Below, in pieces: positions 8,300 to 20,000 of a stretch of 64,000 nucleotides of DNA. The stretch spans positions 40,427 to 104,426 of the IMG/VR virus record IMGVR_UViG_3300042893_000684; one strand, 5' to 3'. Position 1 is the first letter of the stretch. Each line of letters opens with the position of its first letter. Under the pieces are notes generated by a model, which was not told where the DNA came from, made no database searches, and worked only from the letters and a program-made list of their open reading frames with translations. The DNA is from a virus. Position numbers and translations under genes: made by a program.

Positions 8300-11200
8300 A
8301 TGGCAGATAATTTAATCACCACCAATATTACCGCCAACGCAGACTTCACGAGTTTAAGAACTCAGCTTGCTGCGGTTACTGCCCAACTCGTAAAATTACA
8401 AGAAACAACGGCGGGAACTAACGCCAAACTAGCAAATCAAATTGCTGTAATGAATAAGTCCTTCGCAGAAACTATGCGATCAACGGGACAGTTTTCATCA
8501 CACTTTGTATCGCTTACATCAGACGTAGAAAAATTTGGTAGGAACCTAGATAGAGGAAGACTTAAACTAGGGGAATACTACAACGCCTGGAGTGGGCATA
8601 CAAAGAAAACAAGCAGCCTGATTAGAGACCTGGCCAAGCAGCAGGTAATGCTAGAGAATGCAATCATTCAGCCTATCGGCAAAAACGCACAAGGCCTAAT
8701 GCAATACAATGTTATGGTTGCAAAGGGCCTTGATGAAATAAAGAACAAGACGGCAATTGCAAGACAAGAGCTATCTATCATGAATAAGGTAATGCTCGAT
8801 GGATCTAATCAGCTTATCAATTGGGGTAAGAACACCCAGTGGGCTGGCCGTCAGTTAACAGTAGGACTAACAGTTCCTCTTGCAGCATTTGGAATGGCTG
8901 CACAAAAAGCATTTAGAGAAGCAGATCAAGAGCTTGTAAGACTTACAAAGGTTTACGGCGGACTAAGTGCAACATCATCTTCAGAGCTAGCAAAAGTAAG
9001 AAAAGATGTTTCCGAAACAGCAAGAGAAATTGCTGGAGCATACGGAATTGCATACAAAGAAACTATTGCATTAGCAGCTGACCTTGCTGCAACAGGACAA
9101 GAAGGCGGAAACCTTCTAGAAGCTACAAGACAGACAAGCAGACTTTCAATCCTTGGTGAAGTAGACAGACAAGAAGCAATGAAGGCAACTCTTGCTATTC
9201 AAAATGCATTTAAATCAAGTACAGATGAATTAACTCAATCTATTGACTTTCTTAACGCTGTTGAAAACCAGACATCCACTTCTCTACAAGATTTAGTTGA
9301 AGCAATCCCTAAAGCAGGCCCTGTTGTAAAGTCTTTAGGTGGAGATGTAAAAGATTTAGCATTGTATTTAACTGCAATGAAAGAAGGCGGAGTAAACGCA
9401 TCAGAAGGTGCTAACGCAATTAAGTCAGCAATGGCATCTCTTATCAACCCAACAAAGGTTGCAAAGGAAATGTTTTTTGGCTTTGGTATAGATATAGATA
9501 AGATTGTAACATCTAATGCGGGAAATTTAACTGAAACAATTACAGACCTTCAAGCAGCTTTAGACAGACTAGATCCACTAAGCAAGTCAAGAGCAATTGA
9601 ACAGTTGTTTGGTAAGTTCCAGTATGCAAGAATGTCAGCCCTATTTGAAAACCTAGGTAAAGAAGGATCTCAAACTCTTCAGGTAATGGATTTAATGAAA
9701 GCAAGCGCTACAGATCTTGCAAATATCTCTGCTCGAGAATTAACTATGATGACAGAGTCCGCTTCAGGACAATTTAAAAGAGCATGGGCTTCAGTCCAAG
9801 CAGACCTTGCTTCAGTAGGAGAACAATTTTTAAGAATTAGCACAAAGGTTTTAAATGTAGTAGATGGGATCATTAAGTTTTTCCAAGGACTTCCAGGTCC
9901 AGTTAAAACATTCCTTAACGCTCTTGGTGGACTAACAGCATTTGCTGGACCACTAATTATGTTAACTGGTGTTATGGCCAACTTTATTGGTTATGTTACA
10001 AAGGGAATATTCTCTTTAAGACAAATGGCTACAGGAGGACATGGGTTTAAGCTCCTTACTCCAGAAATATTAGCGGCAGATGCAGCAGCAAAAGGTCTTG
10101 CTACATCATTCTATTCAGATACAGAAGCAACAGTTGTATTAACAAATGCAGTAAATACTCTTGCAGCATCATTTGATAATCTTCAGGTAGCAGCATCTAC
10201 AGCGCAAGTTGCAGTGCAACCAAGCATCTCAACAGTTGCAGGCGGAGTAATTGCAGCGGGAACTCCAGGCGGAACGCCAAGATATGTTGATAAAAATAAT
10301 CCATTAATTGGAGATTCATACTCAAGAGATATGTCTCACATGATTCCTGCTCAAACACAACAGGCGGGGACAATATTTGGAACAGTTCCAGGAGCAGGAC
10401 CAGTAAACGTTAGAATTGGTAAAAACCCTCAAGCATATATGAACGCAGATCTTCCAAAGATTCCAGGTGTTACATCTGTAAACGGAACATCGACTGGTAT
10501 AGTTGCTCAAGAGGCAGCAAAGTGGCATGCAATGACAGCGGCAATTGCAATGCAATCAGAAGCAGAACTTAAAGTATTAAAGGCAGAGGTAAATGCTACA
10601 GGAACAATTACATCAAGTCTATCTAATTCTTATCAAGCCTTGCTTCCAGAATTTTCAGAAATTACAAGCATGGCTGCACAAGAAACTGCTTTAATCGTTA
10701 AGCAGCTACAGCAAAGCAAAATAACAGCAGACGAAGCAAGAATAAAAGTAATTCAATTAAATGCAACAGTTGAAGCAATGCTTGCTGAGACAGCTCAAAA
10801 GATTGCAGCTGGACAAGGAAGATCTGTAAACTTAACAACAGTTCCATTAACATCTCAACCTGTAGTAGACCCAGTAACTGGTAAATCAAATATGAAAGAA
10901 ATGTTTCATAAGGGTTCTACAAAAACATTAGTAGATAAAATTGCTAGAGCGCTAGGCGGAGTTAGAACTTCAGGTGCAGGATATAACATTGAAACAACAA
11001 AGCCTAAGTTTAATAAAGGCGGAATAGTTCCAGGAACTGGTAACACAGACACCTATCATACAATGGCCGAGCCCGAATCATTTGTAATTAATAAAGCTGC
11101 AACACAAAGAAACATGCCTACAATTAGCAAACTTATTGGTGGCACTCCAACATTTAGAAACACTGGAGGAATGGTTCCAGTAGTTTTAACTCCTGGAGAA

Positions 11201-14200
11201 GCAGTAATTCCAGCAAAAATTGCTAAGCGTAATCCAGAACTAATGTTGCAATTAAATGGTGGCCCAGGTAATACAACTGGTATGGGAAGACATCAAGGCG
11301 GAGGAGTTCACCCACACCCTCATGCAGGAAAGCCTATGACAGATGCTCAATACAGAAGAGCTCTTAAAATGTATTATGAATTTATTAACGATCCAAACTA
11401 TGAAGCCAATGTTCGTGCAAGATTTATTGCACTAGATGCTTCAGAGTATTTGGGAGTTGCCCCACAGATAGGAACTAAAAAAGCTATTGAAATAGCTACT
11501 GCTAATTTTGATGCTGCTAAGGACCTTAATGGATCTCCCGAAGACTGGATTAAAACTAGAACAGCACAGCTTGCTGCTTTTGACGAAAAATATTCTATGG
11601 GAGACAAAAGATTAGTAAAAGAAGGAAGAAGCGCAACGGCTTCTGGTTTAACTAGCGATAACTTTTTAAATAGAAATATGAACAGGGTTTTAAGATCAAT
11701 GAGCAGAAACCCATTATTTGCAGAAGCTCATGAAGATTTAAAGTCAATACCTAGAGCAACTGGTAAAATACAAGGCGGCGGAGGAAGATTAGTTGAAACT
11801 GCTAGAGGCCACGCATTTAGAAGATCTTTAATAGCACAACTAGGTGGAGTTGGCTCAAGAGGATTTGCAGGATTTGCTGCTATTATGCCTGCAGCATTTA
11901 ATACAATTGCTGCACAACTTCAGGGCAAAAATTTTCAACCAGATGTAATTCATTTAAAGAGGGCAAGTGCAATTGCTGACTTTGAAGAAATGGTAAGAAA
12001 ATCTGGAGTCCCTGGAAGCGTAGACGATGTAATACAAGCATTACAGTATGATACAAGATTTGTAGCTGCATCAGACAAGAAACCACGAGTTGCTCCTCCA
12101 TCACCAAAACAAAAAACTGCACTCAACATGTTTTTGCAAGCAATCTCTGCAGGAAAAGCTTGGATTCCAATTCGTGGAAAACTTGCTCTTGCAGGAGCGG
12201 TTAAATTAAATAAGGGTGGACAAGTACCAGGAAAGTTTGCACAAAGATTGTTTGGCGGCGGTAAAGCGTTGTTCTTAGGAATGCCAAGATCTATTAAGCA
12301 GGTTGAAGCCCAGAGAGCCGCAAAGGTTGCTATGGAAAAAGCAAGTCAAGCAGTTAAAGACTCTAGATTTAGCAAGACCCCAGTAACTGATTATGACGCT
12401 ATGCTAGAGCCAACATCAGGAAGAAGTTTCCCAGTATCTGGAATTGGTGGAGTTTATAGCAAGAACGGGGAAAAGGTTTTTGTTAAGCCAGTACTAGATG
12501 AAAAAGCAGCGCTTGCTGAGATAAGAGCAACTGAAATTGCTCGTGATGTTCACGGACTACAAACACCTAATCAAAGAGTTGTTGTAATGAGAGACCCAAC
12601 TGACAGAAGAGGATCTAGAACACTACTAGCTTTAGAGTCTAAGTACAATCCTGCTATAGCAAATCAAGATGGTAAATTTACAGAAGATCAATACTTTAGA
12701 CAGTTAGTTGCATCATCATTACGTGGCGACAAAGATTTAGGCAGGGGTAACCTTTCTGGGAACATACTTGCCGATGTAGGTCCAGCTGGGGTATTTTCAA
12801 CAGCCTCTGGACCAAGAGATTATTCTGCAACAATGCCTTCATTTAAACAACAAGCAATGATCAACTTGCTTGGAGTAAAAGGAAGCAGTACAAAGAAATT
12901 CTTTGCTGAAGCAACTTCAGATATTCCAAGAGGTATGACACCTGATCAATACAATGATCGCATGCTGCAAGAAATTGAATCTGCTCTCCCAAAGCTAAAA
13001 CAAACAATAGGTAGATTTGATTTAAACACAGAAGAAAAAGTTATTTACAATGCAATGATCACAAGACTATCTGATGCAAGAAGACAAACTTACAGAGATT
13101 TGCATGGAGTTCATTCATCAGTAACAATGTCTCCAGAAAAAACAATGACTCCAGCAGCAATTGCCAAAATGCTTGCAGCAGATGAATTGAAGCGCAGACA
13201 AAAGGGTCACTCTGTAAGCCTATCTGATAATGCATTTAAGACACCAGAAAATGGATTCAATATTGGCGGATTAATTGGAAACGTTCTTAAGGGTAAAGCA
13301 ATGCATAGAATTGGTGCAGGATTTGGCCCAACTGGAGCACCTAAGCCAAGTATGTATGAGTCAGCTCCATGGGGCGTGAACTCTCTATCTATTGAAATGG
13401 CCGACAAGCTATTTGCAAACACAGGTTTAAGAAAGCATACTCAAAAATTATTCTATGACAAGTTTGCGGCAGCACTAGCAAAAGAAAAACCTTACGGATA
13501 TGTAAAGATGCCAGATGGTAAATTAAAGAACGGACTCGAGCCAGACGTGCTAGACTCTGTAATAAGATCAGCCGCTTCAGATCTTGTTGGAGACAGAAAC
13601 ATAATTAAACAACTTTCTCCAATTGATAAAGATATTTTGCGAAACAAATATTTAAATTGGGATTCTAAAAAAGATACTCCGCTTACAGAATCTTTAAAGA
13701 AAATTATATTTGGTTTAGAAAAAAGAGAAATGGGCGGACCAGTTAACGCAGGTCAACCATACGTTGTGGGAGAAAAAGGACCAGAGCTATTTGTACCTAG
13801 AAATTCAGGAGGCATTGTTCCAAACGGATACATGAAGGGCGGAAACATTGCAATGCTTGGAGCCTCACTAGCACCAATGCTAATTGCGAGCAAGATTACT
13901 AATCCTTTACTTCAAACAATAATGCAGACGCTTTCATTTATCATACCTCAAATGATGATGACGGCAATGATGCAGACAAAAGCTGAAGGCGCACAAGGAA
14001 GAGTCGGTGGACTTATGTCTAAGATTCCAGCTTCTGCAAAAACTCCTATATTCTCTACAGCAAGAGGGACAAAAGTTGCTGGTGAAATGTTGGAAGATGG
14101 AACATACGCCAAGGGCGGAAGAATGCTCAATAGATACGGCGCAGCTCTTCAGAATTCTGCCAAGAGCGGGAGCGCAGTAACAAGAACCCTGGGAAGAATT

Positions 14201-16606
14201 GGAATGGGTCTTACAAGATTAAATGTAGGACTTGCTGTAGCAACAGGAGCTTTTATTCTTATCAATAAAAGAATAAGGGATCACAACGAACATTTAAGAG
14301 TTGGGGTAACACAATACGGACTAACAGAAGAAGCTGCCAAAAAGGCGGGACTTAAGTTTACTGATTACAACTCAAAGCTTGCAGATACTGTTAAAAACAT
14401 AGAAGCAATACGAGAAAGAAATCAGTTCCTTTATGAAAGCATGCAAGATGCTGGACTTCCTATATCCATGACAATTGAAGAGTATAAGAAGCTTAAGAAG
14501 GAAGTTAAGGAAGTATATACTGATCAAATTAAATTAATTAATCAGTCTAAAGAAAGTGAACTTCCACAAGTAGCAATAGACATTAAGACTGCTCTAATGG
14601 CTGCTGGGTTATCAGCAGATGAAGCAAGCAAGAAGATATTTACAATGTTTAAGCTTTCTGAAAAGGGAGAAAAGGCTGGTGCATTTACTGTAGGTAATCG
14701 TGCATTTAGAAATATTAAAACAGGACAAGATGCAGCCGAGGCTGCAATAAACACTTATACTACTGCCTCAGATGGTAAAGAGAAAGCACAGGCAGTAAAT
14801 ACAGGTCTAACTGCTATCGATGCAGGAATCATTGATATGATTGAGCAAAGTAAAAAAGCTGCTAGAGAAGACAAGAGTGGAAATACAAAAGTATTAACTC
14901 AGTATCAAGCCCAAGAAGCAATGCTTCAAAAACTAAATAAGCTAGAATCTTCTAAAGCTGTTCTTACTGCAAAAACTAGAGCGGAAATGATTAAGCAGAA
15001 TCCAGAACTTAAAAAGATTATTAATCCTATGGATACAATAGTTAGCTTATTTGAAAAGATGAATCTTGCAGCAAAGGGATTTACTGGAGATCTTTCAAAG
15101 TTAGGCGCTGAGGCTGTATCTACACTATCAAAAGTTGCAGATTCCATATCAGAAGCAACCGTTGCTGCGAACAAAGAGGGTCTATTAAAACAACAGTACA
15201 TAGATTTAAAGAAGCTAACAGATCAACAAAAGGCATTAATGCAAGCGGCCAAAGGACAAACTGCTCAGCAACAAATAAACACTAGAGAGCAGCTAAAGGG
15301 TTTGCAAAAGCAAATAGATGCTAATAATAAACTTGCAGAGTCAAGACTAAAAGCATTAGATGCAGCAAAGCAAGAGGGCGATATTGCAAGACAAATTGCA
15401 AAAGCACAAGCAGCATACGAAGCAGCTTTAGCAACAGGCAATACTGCTGCAGCACAACAAGCAAGCTTAGATATTCAAGGTCTGCAATCAGATCAGCAAT
15501 ACAACTCTCAAAAGAAAGCAATTGAAGATGCTCTTAAGCTAGCCAATGCTCCTCTTGAGGCTAAGATAAAATTAATTAATGACGGACAACAAAAGATGTC
15601 AGACAATGCATCAATTGCTGCAGAAAAATTGGGCTCATTAAATGCAAGGATTGATAAGCAAAAACAAAAGATTGATGATGTTAATCAAGCAATGGTCACC
15701 TTAGCACTAAATGCAGCTGCTGCAGGAAAAAGTATAGAGGATTATATTAAGTTTGGAACTGATGAAGACCCAAATGCTGGTAGAGAGGCTGCTGCAGGCC
15801 TTGTTGGAGCAGTAAGAACAGCAAAGCCTGGAACAGTTCCTGAATTTAAACAACCAACTCATCCAAAGGGTGTTAAAACTCCAATTGATGTAGGTACCCA
15901 AGCCCTGGGAATAATGGGCGGGGTAGAAGGAGCTATTACAAAAGGATTAGCCTCAAAGGGTATTCAAATGGGCAGCGGAGATATTATTATTAATGGAAAG
16001 AAGATGGATGTTGGCCAATCAAATGCTACTGCTAAGATTAGTTCTGTTCCTACAACTTTAGGCGTAACCGCTGGAGCCTATGCAGGATCTACAATTATTC
16101 ATCCATCTACACTTATGGCAGCAGGAGCATCTCAAATATCTGATGGCAAACGAGGCTCTACTTGGGTTGGTGTTGAGTTTGTAGATAAAAATGGTAAAAA
16201 GTGGAAGGTAACTTCTGATGCAGGGAGAGCTGGTCTTAACGTTCAAGCAGTAAAAGCTGGTTACGGAACAATGAAGCTTAATCCAAATGTTCCTACTATT
16301 GTCGGAGACCGTGGACCAGAAATGGCATTTGGCGGAATGGTTATTCCTAATATGGCTAAGGTACCATATGCTTCACCTAGATACGATATTAAGCAAGCAG
16401 CAAAAATGTTTGAACCAATGCGTGATTCAGGGGTAGGACAAGGTGTAATTAATTATACACAACATATTCATGCCTCTCCAGGAATGAATGAGGATCAATT
16501 AATAAGTAAAGCAAAGGTTGCAGCATATGAATTCTTGCAGGCCAATATAAAAACTAATGCTAAAATGAAGGGCAACCCAATGAATGTAGGTATTAAAAAC
16601 ACATGA
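8300..16606 (+). CDS. Tail tape measure protein, very large
   Basis: At 2768 residues this is the largest gene. The N-terminal third has a coiled-coil region and a TP901-type tape measure core (about residues 165-560) with WAGRQLTVGLTVP, a hydrophobic segment after it, and the VPGP/GPV region around 540. Repeated KGG.VPG, TGGMVPVVLTPGEAVIP and VVGEKGPELFVP motifs occur (about 905, 950, 1300, 1815, 2670). About residues 1355-1610 resemble a kinase-like insert (see findings). Another coiled coil lies near 2100-2500. The protein sets tail length and is ejected with DNA. Arginine is mostly AGA. Confidence 0.93.
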   Translation: MADNLITTNITANADFTSLRTQLAAVTAQLVKLQETTAGTNAKLANQIAVMNKSFAETMRSTGQFSSHFVSLTSDVEKFGRNLDRGRLKLGEYYNAWSGHTKKTSSLIRDLAKQQVMLENAIIQPIGKNAQGLMQYNVMVAKGLDEIKNKTAIARQELSIMNKVMLDGSNQLINWGKNTQWAGRQLTVGLTVPLAAFGMAAQKAFREADQELVRLTKVYGGLSATSSSELAKVRKDVSETAREIAGAYGIAYKETIALAADLAATGQEGGNLLEATRQTSRLSILGEVDRQEAMKATLAIQNAFKSSTDELTQSIDFLNAVENQTSTSLQDLVEAIPKAGPVVKSLGGDVKDLALYLTAMKEGGVNASEGANAIKSAMASLINPTKVAKEMFFGFGIDIDKIVTSNAGNLTETITDLQAALDRLDPLSKSRAIEQLFGKFQYARMSALFENLGKEGSQTLQVMDLMKASATDLANISARELTMMTESASGQFKRAWASVQADLASVGEQFLRISTKVLNVVDGIIKFFQGLPGPVKTFLNALGGLTAFAGPLIMLTGVMANFIGYVTKGIFSLRQMATGGHGFKLLTPEILAADAAAKGLATSFYSDTEATVVLTNAVNTLAASFDNLQVAASTAQVAVQPSISTVAGGVIAAGTPGGTPRYVDKNNPLIGDSYSRDMSHMIPAQTQQAGTIFGTVPGAGPVNVRIGKNPQAYMNADLPKIPGVTSVNGTSTGIVAQEAAKWHAMTAAIAMQSEAELKVLKAEVNATGTITSSLSNSYQALLPEFSEITSMAAQETALIVKQLQQSKITADEARIKVIQLNATVEAMLAETAQKIAAGQGRSVNLTTVPLTSQPVVDPVTGKSNMKEMFHKGSTKTLVDKIARALGGVRTSGAGYNIETTKPKFNKGGIVPGTGNTDTYHTMAEPESFVINKAATQRNMPTISKLIGGTPTFRNTGGMVPVVLTPGEAVIPAKIAKRNPELMLQLNGGPGNTTGMGRHQGGGVHPHPHAGKPMTDAQYRRALKMYYEFINDPNYEANVRARFIALDASEYLGVAPQIGTKKAIEIATANFDAAKDLNGSPEDWIKTRTAQLAAFDEKYSMGDKRLVKEGRSATASGLTSDNFLNRNMNRVLRSMSRNPLFAEAHEDLKSIPRATGKIQGGGGRLVETARGHAFRRSLIAQLGGVGSRGFAGFAAIMPAAFNTIAAQLQGKNFQPDVIHLKRASAIADFEEMVRKSGVPGSVDDVIQALQYDTRFVAASDKKPRVAPPSPKQKTALNMFLQAISAGKAWIPIRGKLALAGAVKLNKGGQVPGKFAQRLFGGGKALFLGMPRSIKQVEAQRAAKVAMEKASQAVKDSRFSKTPVTDYDAMLEPTSGRSFPVSGIGGVYSKNGEKVFVKPVLDEKAALAEIRATEIARDVHGLQTPNQRVVVMRDPTDRRGSRTLLALESKYNPAIANQDGKFTEDQYFRQLVASSLRGDKDLGRGNLSGNILADVGPAGVFSTASGPRDYSATMPSFKQQAMINLLGVKGSSTKKFFAEATSDIPRGMTPDQYNDRMLQEIESALPKLKQTIGRFDLNTEEKVIYNAMITRLSDARRQTYRDLHGVHSSVTMSPEKTMTPAAIAKMLAADELKRRQKGHSVSLSDNAFKTPENGFNIGGLIGNVLKGKAMHRIGAGFGPTGAPKPSMYESAPWGVNSLSIEMADKLFANTGLRKHTQKLFYDKFAAALAKEKPYGYVKMPDGKLKNGLEPDVLDSVIRSAASDLVGDRNIIKQLSPIDKDILRNKYLNWDSKKDTPLTESLKKIIFGLEKREMGGPVNAGQPYVVGEKGPELFVPRNSGGIVPNGYMKGGNIAMLGASLAPMLIASKITNPLLQTIMQTLSFIIPQMMMTAMMQTKAEGAQGRVGGLMSKIPASAKTPIFSTARGTKVAGEMLEDGTYAKGGRMLNRYGAALQNSAKSGSAVTRTLGRIGMGLTRLNVGLAVATGAFILINKRIRDHNEHLRVGVTQYGLTEEAAKKAGLKFTDYNSKLADTVKNIEAIRERNQFLYESMQDAGLPISMTIEEYKKLKKEVKEVYTDQIKLINQSKESELPQVAIDIKTALMAAGLSADEASKKIFTMFKLSEKGEKAGAFTVGNRAFRNIKTGQDAAEAAINTYTTASDGKEKAQAVNTGLTAIDAGIIDMIEQSKKAAREDKSGNTKVLTQYQAQEAMLQKLNKLESSKAVLTAKTRAEMIKQNPELKKIINPMDTIVSLFEKMNLAAKGFTGDLSKLGAEAVSTLSKVADSISEATVAANKEGLLKQQYIDLKKLTDQQKALMQAAKGQTAQQQINTREQLKGLQKQIDANNKLAESRLKALDAAKQEGDIARQIAKAQAAYEAALATGNTAAAQQASLDIQGLQSDQQYNSQKKAIEDALKLANAPLEAKIKLINDGQQKMSDNASIAAEKLGSLNARIDKQKQKIDDVNQAMVTLALNAAAAGKSIEDYIKFGTDEDPNAGREAAAGLVGAVRTAKPGTVPEFKQPTHPKGVKTPIDVGTQALGIMGGVEGAITKGLASKGIQMGSGDIIINGKKMDVGQSNATAKISSVPTTLGVTAGAYAGSTIIHPSTLMAAGASQISDGKRGSTWVGVEFVDKNGKKWKVTSDAGRAGLNVQAVKAGYGTMKLNPNVPTIVGDRGPEMAFGGMVIPNMAKVPYASPRYDIKQAAKMFEPMRDSGVGQGVINYTQHIHASPGMNEDQLISKAKVAAYEFLQANIKTNAKMKGNPMNVGIKNT

Positions 16607-17070
16607 GCTATCCAATGACACTCCCAGTAGGTTCCCTATTATATTTTGATACAGGAACTGACCTTGTAAACCCAACATGGACAAAGGTCTCTGAGCACAA
16701 CAGATCTAGCGCCTCTCTAGAAATAGATAGAATAGAAAAGACTCAAAGAATGTCTAACGGATCCCTTAGAAAAATTTGGATTGCAGATAAGAAACAATTT
16801 AGCGCAAGCTGGGGAATGCTGCCAACTGATAATACAATGACAGTAGACGGAGGCATGGGCGCCTCAGAAATTAAATCTTTTTATTTAAATAAAGGCAAGG
16901 GTGCCTTCAAGGTAAAGATATCATACAACGGAGTAGCGGCTAGAGATGAAATTATTTTAATGTCATTTACCTCATGTAATTTTACAGTTATGAAAAGAAA
17001 CGTTAAGTCTTCTTCAGCTTCCGTCCCACAAGAATTTTGGGACGTCTCTCTCTCCTTAGAAGAGGTATAA
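16603..17070 (+). CDS. Tail protein after tape measure (distal tail-like)
   Basis: This 155-residue protein starts in an ATGA overlap with the tape measure stop. It is beta-rich, with a Trp-containing strand (TWTKVSEHNRSS) and a C-terminal strand near SVPQEFWDVSLSLEEV. Position between the tape measure and the large hub protein is that of distal tail proteins or small baseplate adaptors. No family-specific residue pattern was recognised. Confidence 0.5.
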   Translation: MSYPMTLPVGSLLYFDTGTDLVNPTWTKVSEHNRSSASLEIDRIEKTQRMSNGSLRKIWIADKKQFSASWGMLPTDNTMTVDGGMGASEIKSFYLNKGKGAFKVKISYNGVAARDEIILMSFTSCNFTVMKRNVKSSSASVPQEFWDVSLSLEEV

Positions 17071-20000
17071 TGATACAGGTATCAGCAAATACAACGAATG
17101 CCTTAAGCAAGGCCGTAAACGTATCTGTAACTAACGGATGTCGTGTTGAGTATAATATGAACGACCTAATATCAGGAGTGGCTGTAACAGCCCCTGAAGG
17201 CGTTATAACAGCAACCCTGACTGCTCCACAGAATCAAGGCGGATATCAATATAAGCCTTTTGAAAAGCTATTTCCAATAAAAAGCATTATTGATCCAAGA
17301 CGCCCAAAGGTAGCTGGGATTCAATATATGATTGCAGCAGACCCAAGCCTTAGCACAACACTTGCTGCTAGTGGGTCAGCAGATGGTAAAACATATGCGG
17401 CGGCAAAGGAATTAAATAAAAGACTATATTTTTCTGGAATAAAAACTGCTTATAAATATTGGGTAACCCCAAAGGCAGCAAGCGGAAGTACCTCTTTAAC
17501 AAATTGTATATTAACTGTTTCATACCCAGCAGTAAAAACTGCTGCAGCAAATAAAATTGTTCTTAAGTTTGAAACATCTCACTCCAAACCTACATCCTGG
17601 AACGTAAAACTTTTAAGTCTATCTGGAGTAGAGTCTACAATATATACAGGAACAACTTGCCCAGATAACGGAATAGTAAACTTATACTACAACGGATCGG
17701 CTTGGGTAGACGTAGAACCTGCAACCGTTTCTACAGGGGTAGACCTAAGCGGGTTGAAGTTACAAGTTAATAGTATAAGTACTGCAGGCGGGTACCTAGG
17801 AATAATTGAAATATCAGCAAGACTAGTAAAGGATGTAACAGACATTCTTCAATCATTTGATATATCTCAGAACTCATCAGACTCAATCAATGGCTTAGTC
17901 CCAGTTGGAGATGTAACAGCAAACTATTTAAGACTTAGTTTAAATGCATACGATAAGTCCTATGACAATTATGATAAGACTAAAGCTTTTAATAAAAACA
18001 AATTAAGCCTTTATGAAAACATTACAATTAGACCACACGTTATAGTTGAATCAGAAAAAATTAATCTAGGTGTTTTTTACCTTGACTCATATGAGGTAGA
18101 TGAATTTGGAGAAGTTTCTATTAATGCATTAGATGGGGCAAGAGAACTTCAGTATATTAAGCCACCAGATATTGTAACAAAGGACATGTCCACAGTTGCT
18201 ATAATCAGAAGACTGTTAGATTCAGTTGGATTTTCCAATTATAAATTTAATCTAGTAGATACCGATACCTCTATTGTTGCTCCCTACTACTGGTACACCG
18301 ATCCTCAAAAGACAGTTTGGCAGCACATACAAGATTTATGTAAGGACACTCAGATGATTGCTGTTTTTGACAACAACGATGTTCTGCAATTTTATCCAAG
18401 AGGATATATATTTAATACAGCAAAAAACCCAGACGCTTCTTTTAGATATAGCAATACAGCAGATGGAAAGCTAGCAAACATATCAGGAATATCAATTGAA
18501 AATGTTCCATCAGTAAAAGCTATTAAAGTTATGTATAGCCCACAGCTTACATCTAATTATGATGGAGATGCCGACAACCTTTATACTTCCCCAGTAGTCA
18601 CACTTGGATCAGCAGCACTAATGGCTGATTTGCCAAAGGTTGCTACAGCAGAAACAGATGCACCAAAGGGAGTAATTAAATTAAGGCCAGTAGAAATTTC
18701 AGGAGCCGCACAGCAATTTTATTCCTACACAGGGTATTTAGTTTTAGGAAAAGAAATTATTGAGTATGACGCTATTAAGTTTGTTTATGAGCCAGTTTCA
18801 GGAAGCCCAGCCGTTGCGTATAAGTGGATAAAGAATGAATCAGACATACAGTCTAACTTAGGTCTTGCTAAGCCTAACACCTTTAGGCCAACAGGCGAGT
18901 ATAGAATTAAAGAAAGAAATGTTTTTAATGCAGTAACTGCCGATGCTGATTTAACACATAGCGCAGATATTGATTCCCTAAGAATGGAATGGACGGGACA
19001 AAAATGGAACTCAGAGACTGGAAACTTTACTCCTGACAATACTGAATCAGCATTTACTTTAAAAGAAGTTGCTATTAAAGATGAGAACGGTAAAGACTTA
19101 GCAAATCCAAATAATTTATTTAGTGCCATACCTAGGTCAATGATGACAATTTTTGCCCCGCTGGGAACATTAAAAGATAGTACACAAGATCCAACCATAA
19201 AAGAGCCTGTTCCAAACAAGATATATACTCTTGTAACAACAGATACGGCTAAATATCTTAAGGGGGAAAACTTTTCGATTGGAACAAATATGTATTTCCC
19301 ATTGTTAAAGAATTCAAAAGGCGAAGCCACGGGAGAGCAAAGAACAATTTCGGGTATAGCATTTTCATTAAACTCAACTAACAAAAGTGGTTATTTTTTA
19401 TCAGTAGCAACAACCCAAAACACAAGTGCAGATAAAGGATTTAGAGAACTTTCATTTTACAAAATTGTAGACGGAAAACTTATTAAGATGACTGACTCAC
19501 AAAAAGAAGAAGACGGTAGTATCTTGACAGGAATAAGTGGAGGAAGACTATATAGAATAGATATCCGTGCAAATTATTCTGTACCTACAGGAGGATCCGC
19601 TAAAGTTTTAACTTTAAGAATATCTATTAATAACAAAGAGTTTATTGTGGTAGACCAGTCTCCAATAACAATTACAGAAAAAATTGGAATTGCTTCCCTT
19701 CAAGGGGTATCAGCATTTGACTATGTTTATGCTTCTGCTATAGATGAATCAGACTTTACTGCTGATAAAAAATATAATCCTTACAAAGGATTTATGGGCG
19801 GAGAGTCTACAATTATTAAAACATTCGGAGAGTTTATTTTTAATCAAAAGGGACAAACCGAAAGCACCTCGTGGGTCAGAGAGTTTGGTCCAGTTGCAAG
19901 AGAACTTAAAAAGATTACAGCTAGGTATACTACTCCAGGCTTTCCGCTTTACCCAAGCCTAGTAAATAATCCAGATGTAACAATTGCTGGAACCTCAATA

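Noticed and set aside
17037-17069. Earlier in-frame TTG start for the tail hub gene
   Set aside because: It overlaps the previous gene by 34 bases with no ribosome site; the ATG at 17070 has AGAGGT and a one-base overlap with the stop.
18785-19384. Minus-strand reading frame of 199 codons inside the tail hub gene
   Set aside because: The plus-strand hub gene is continuous and convincing; the minus frame has no start signal and no recognisable motif.
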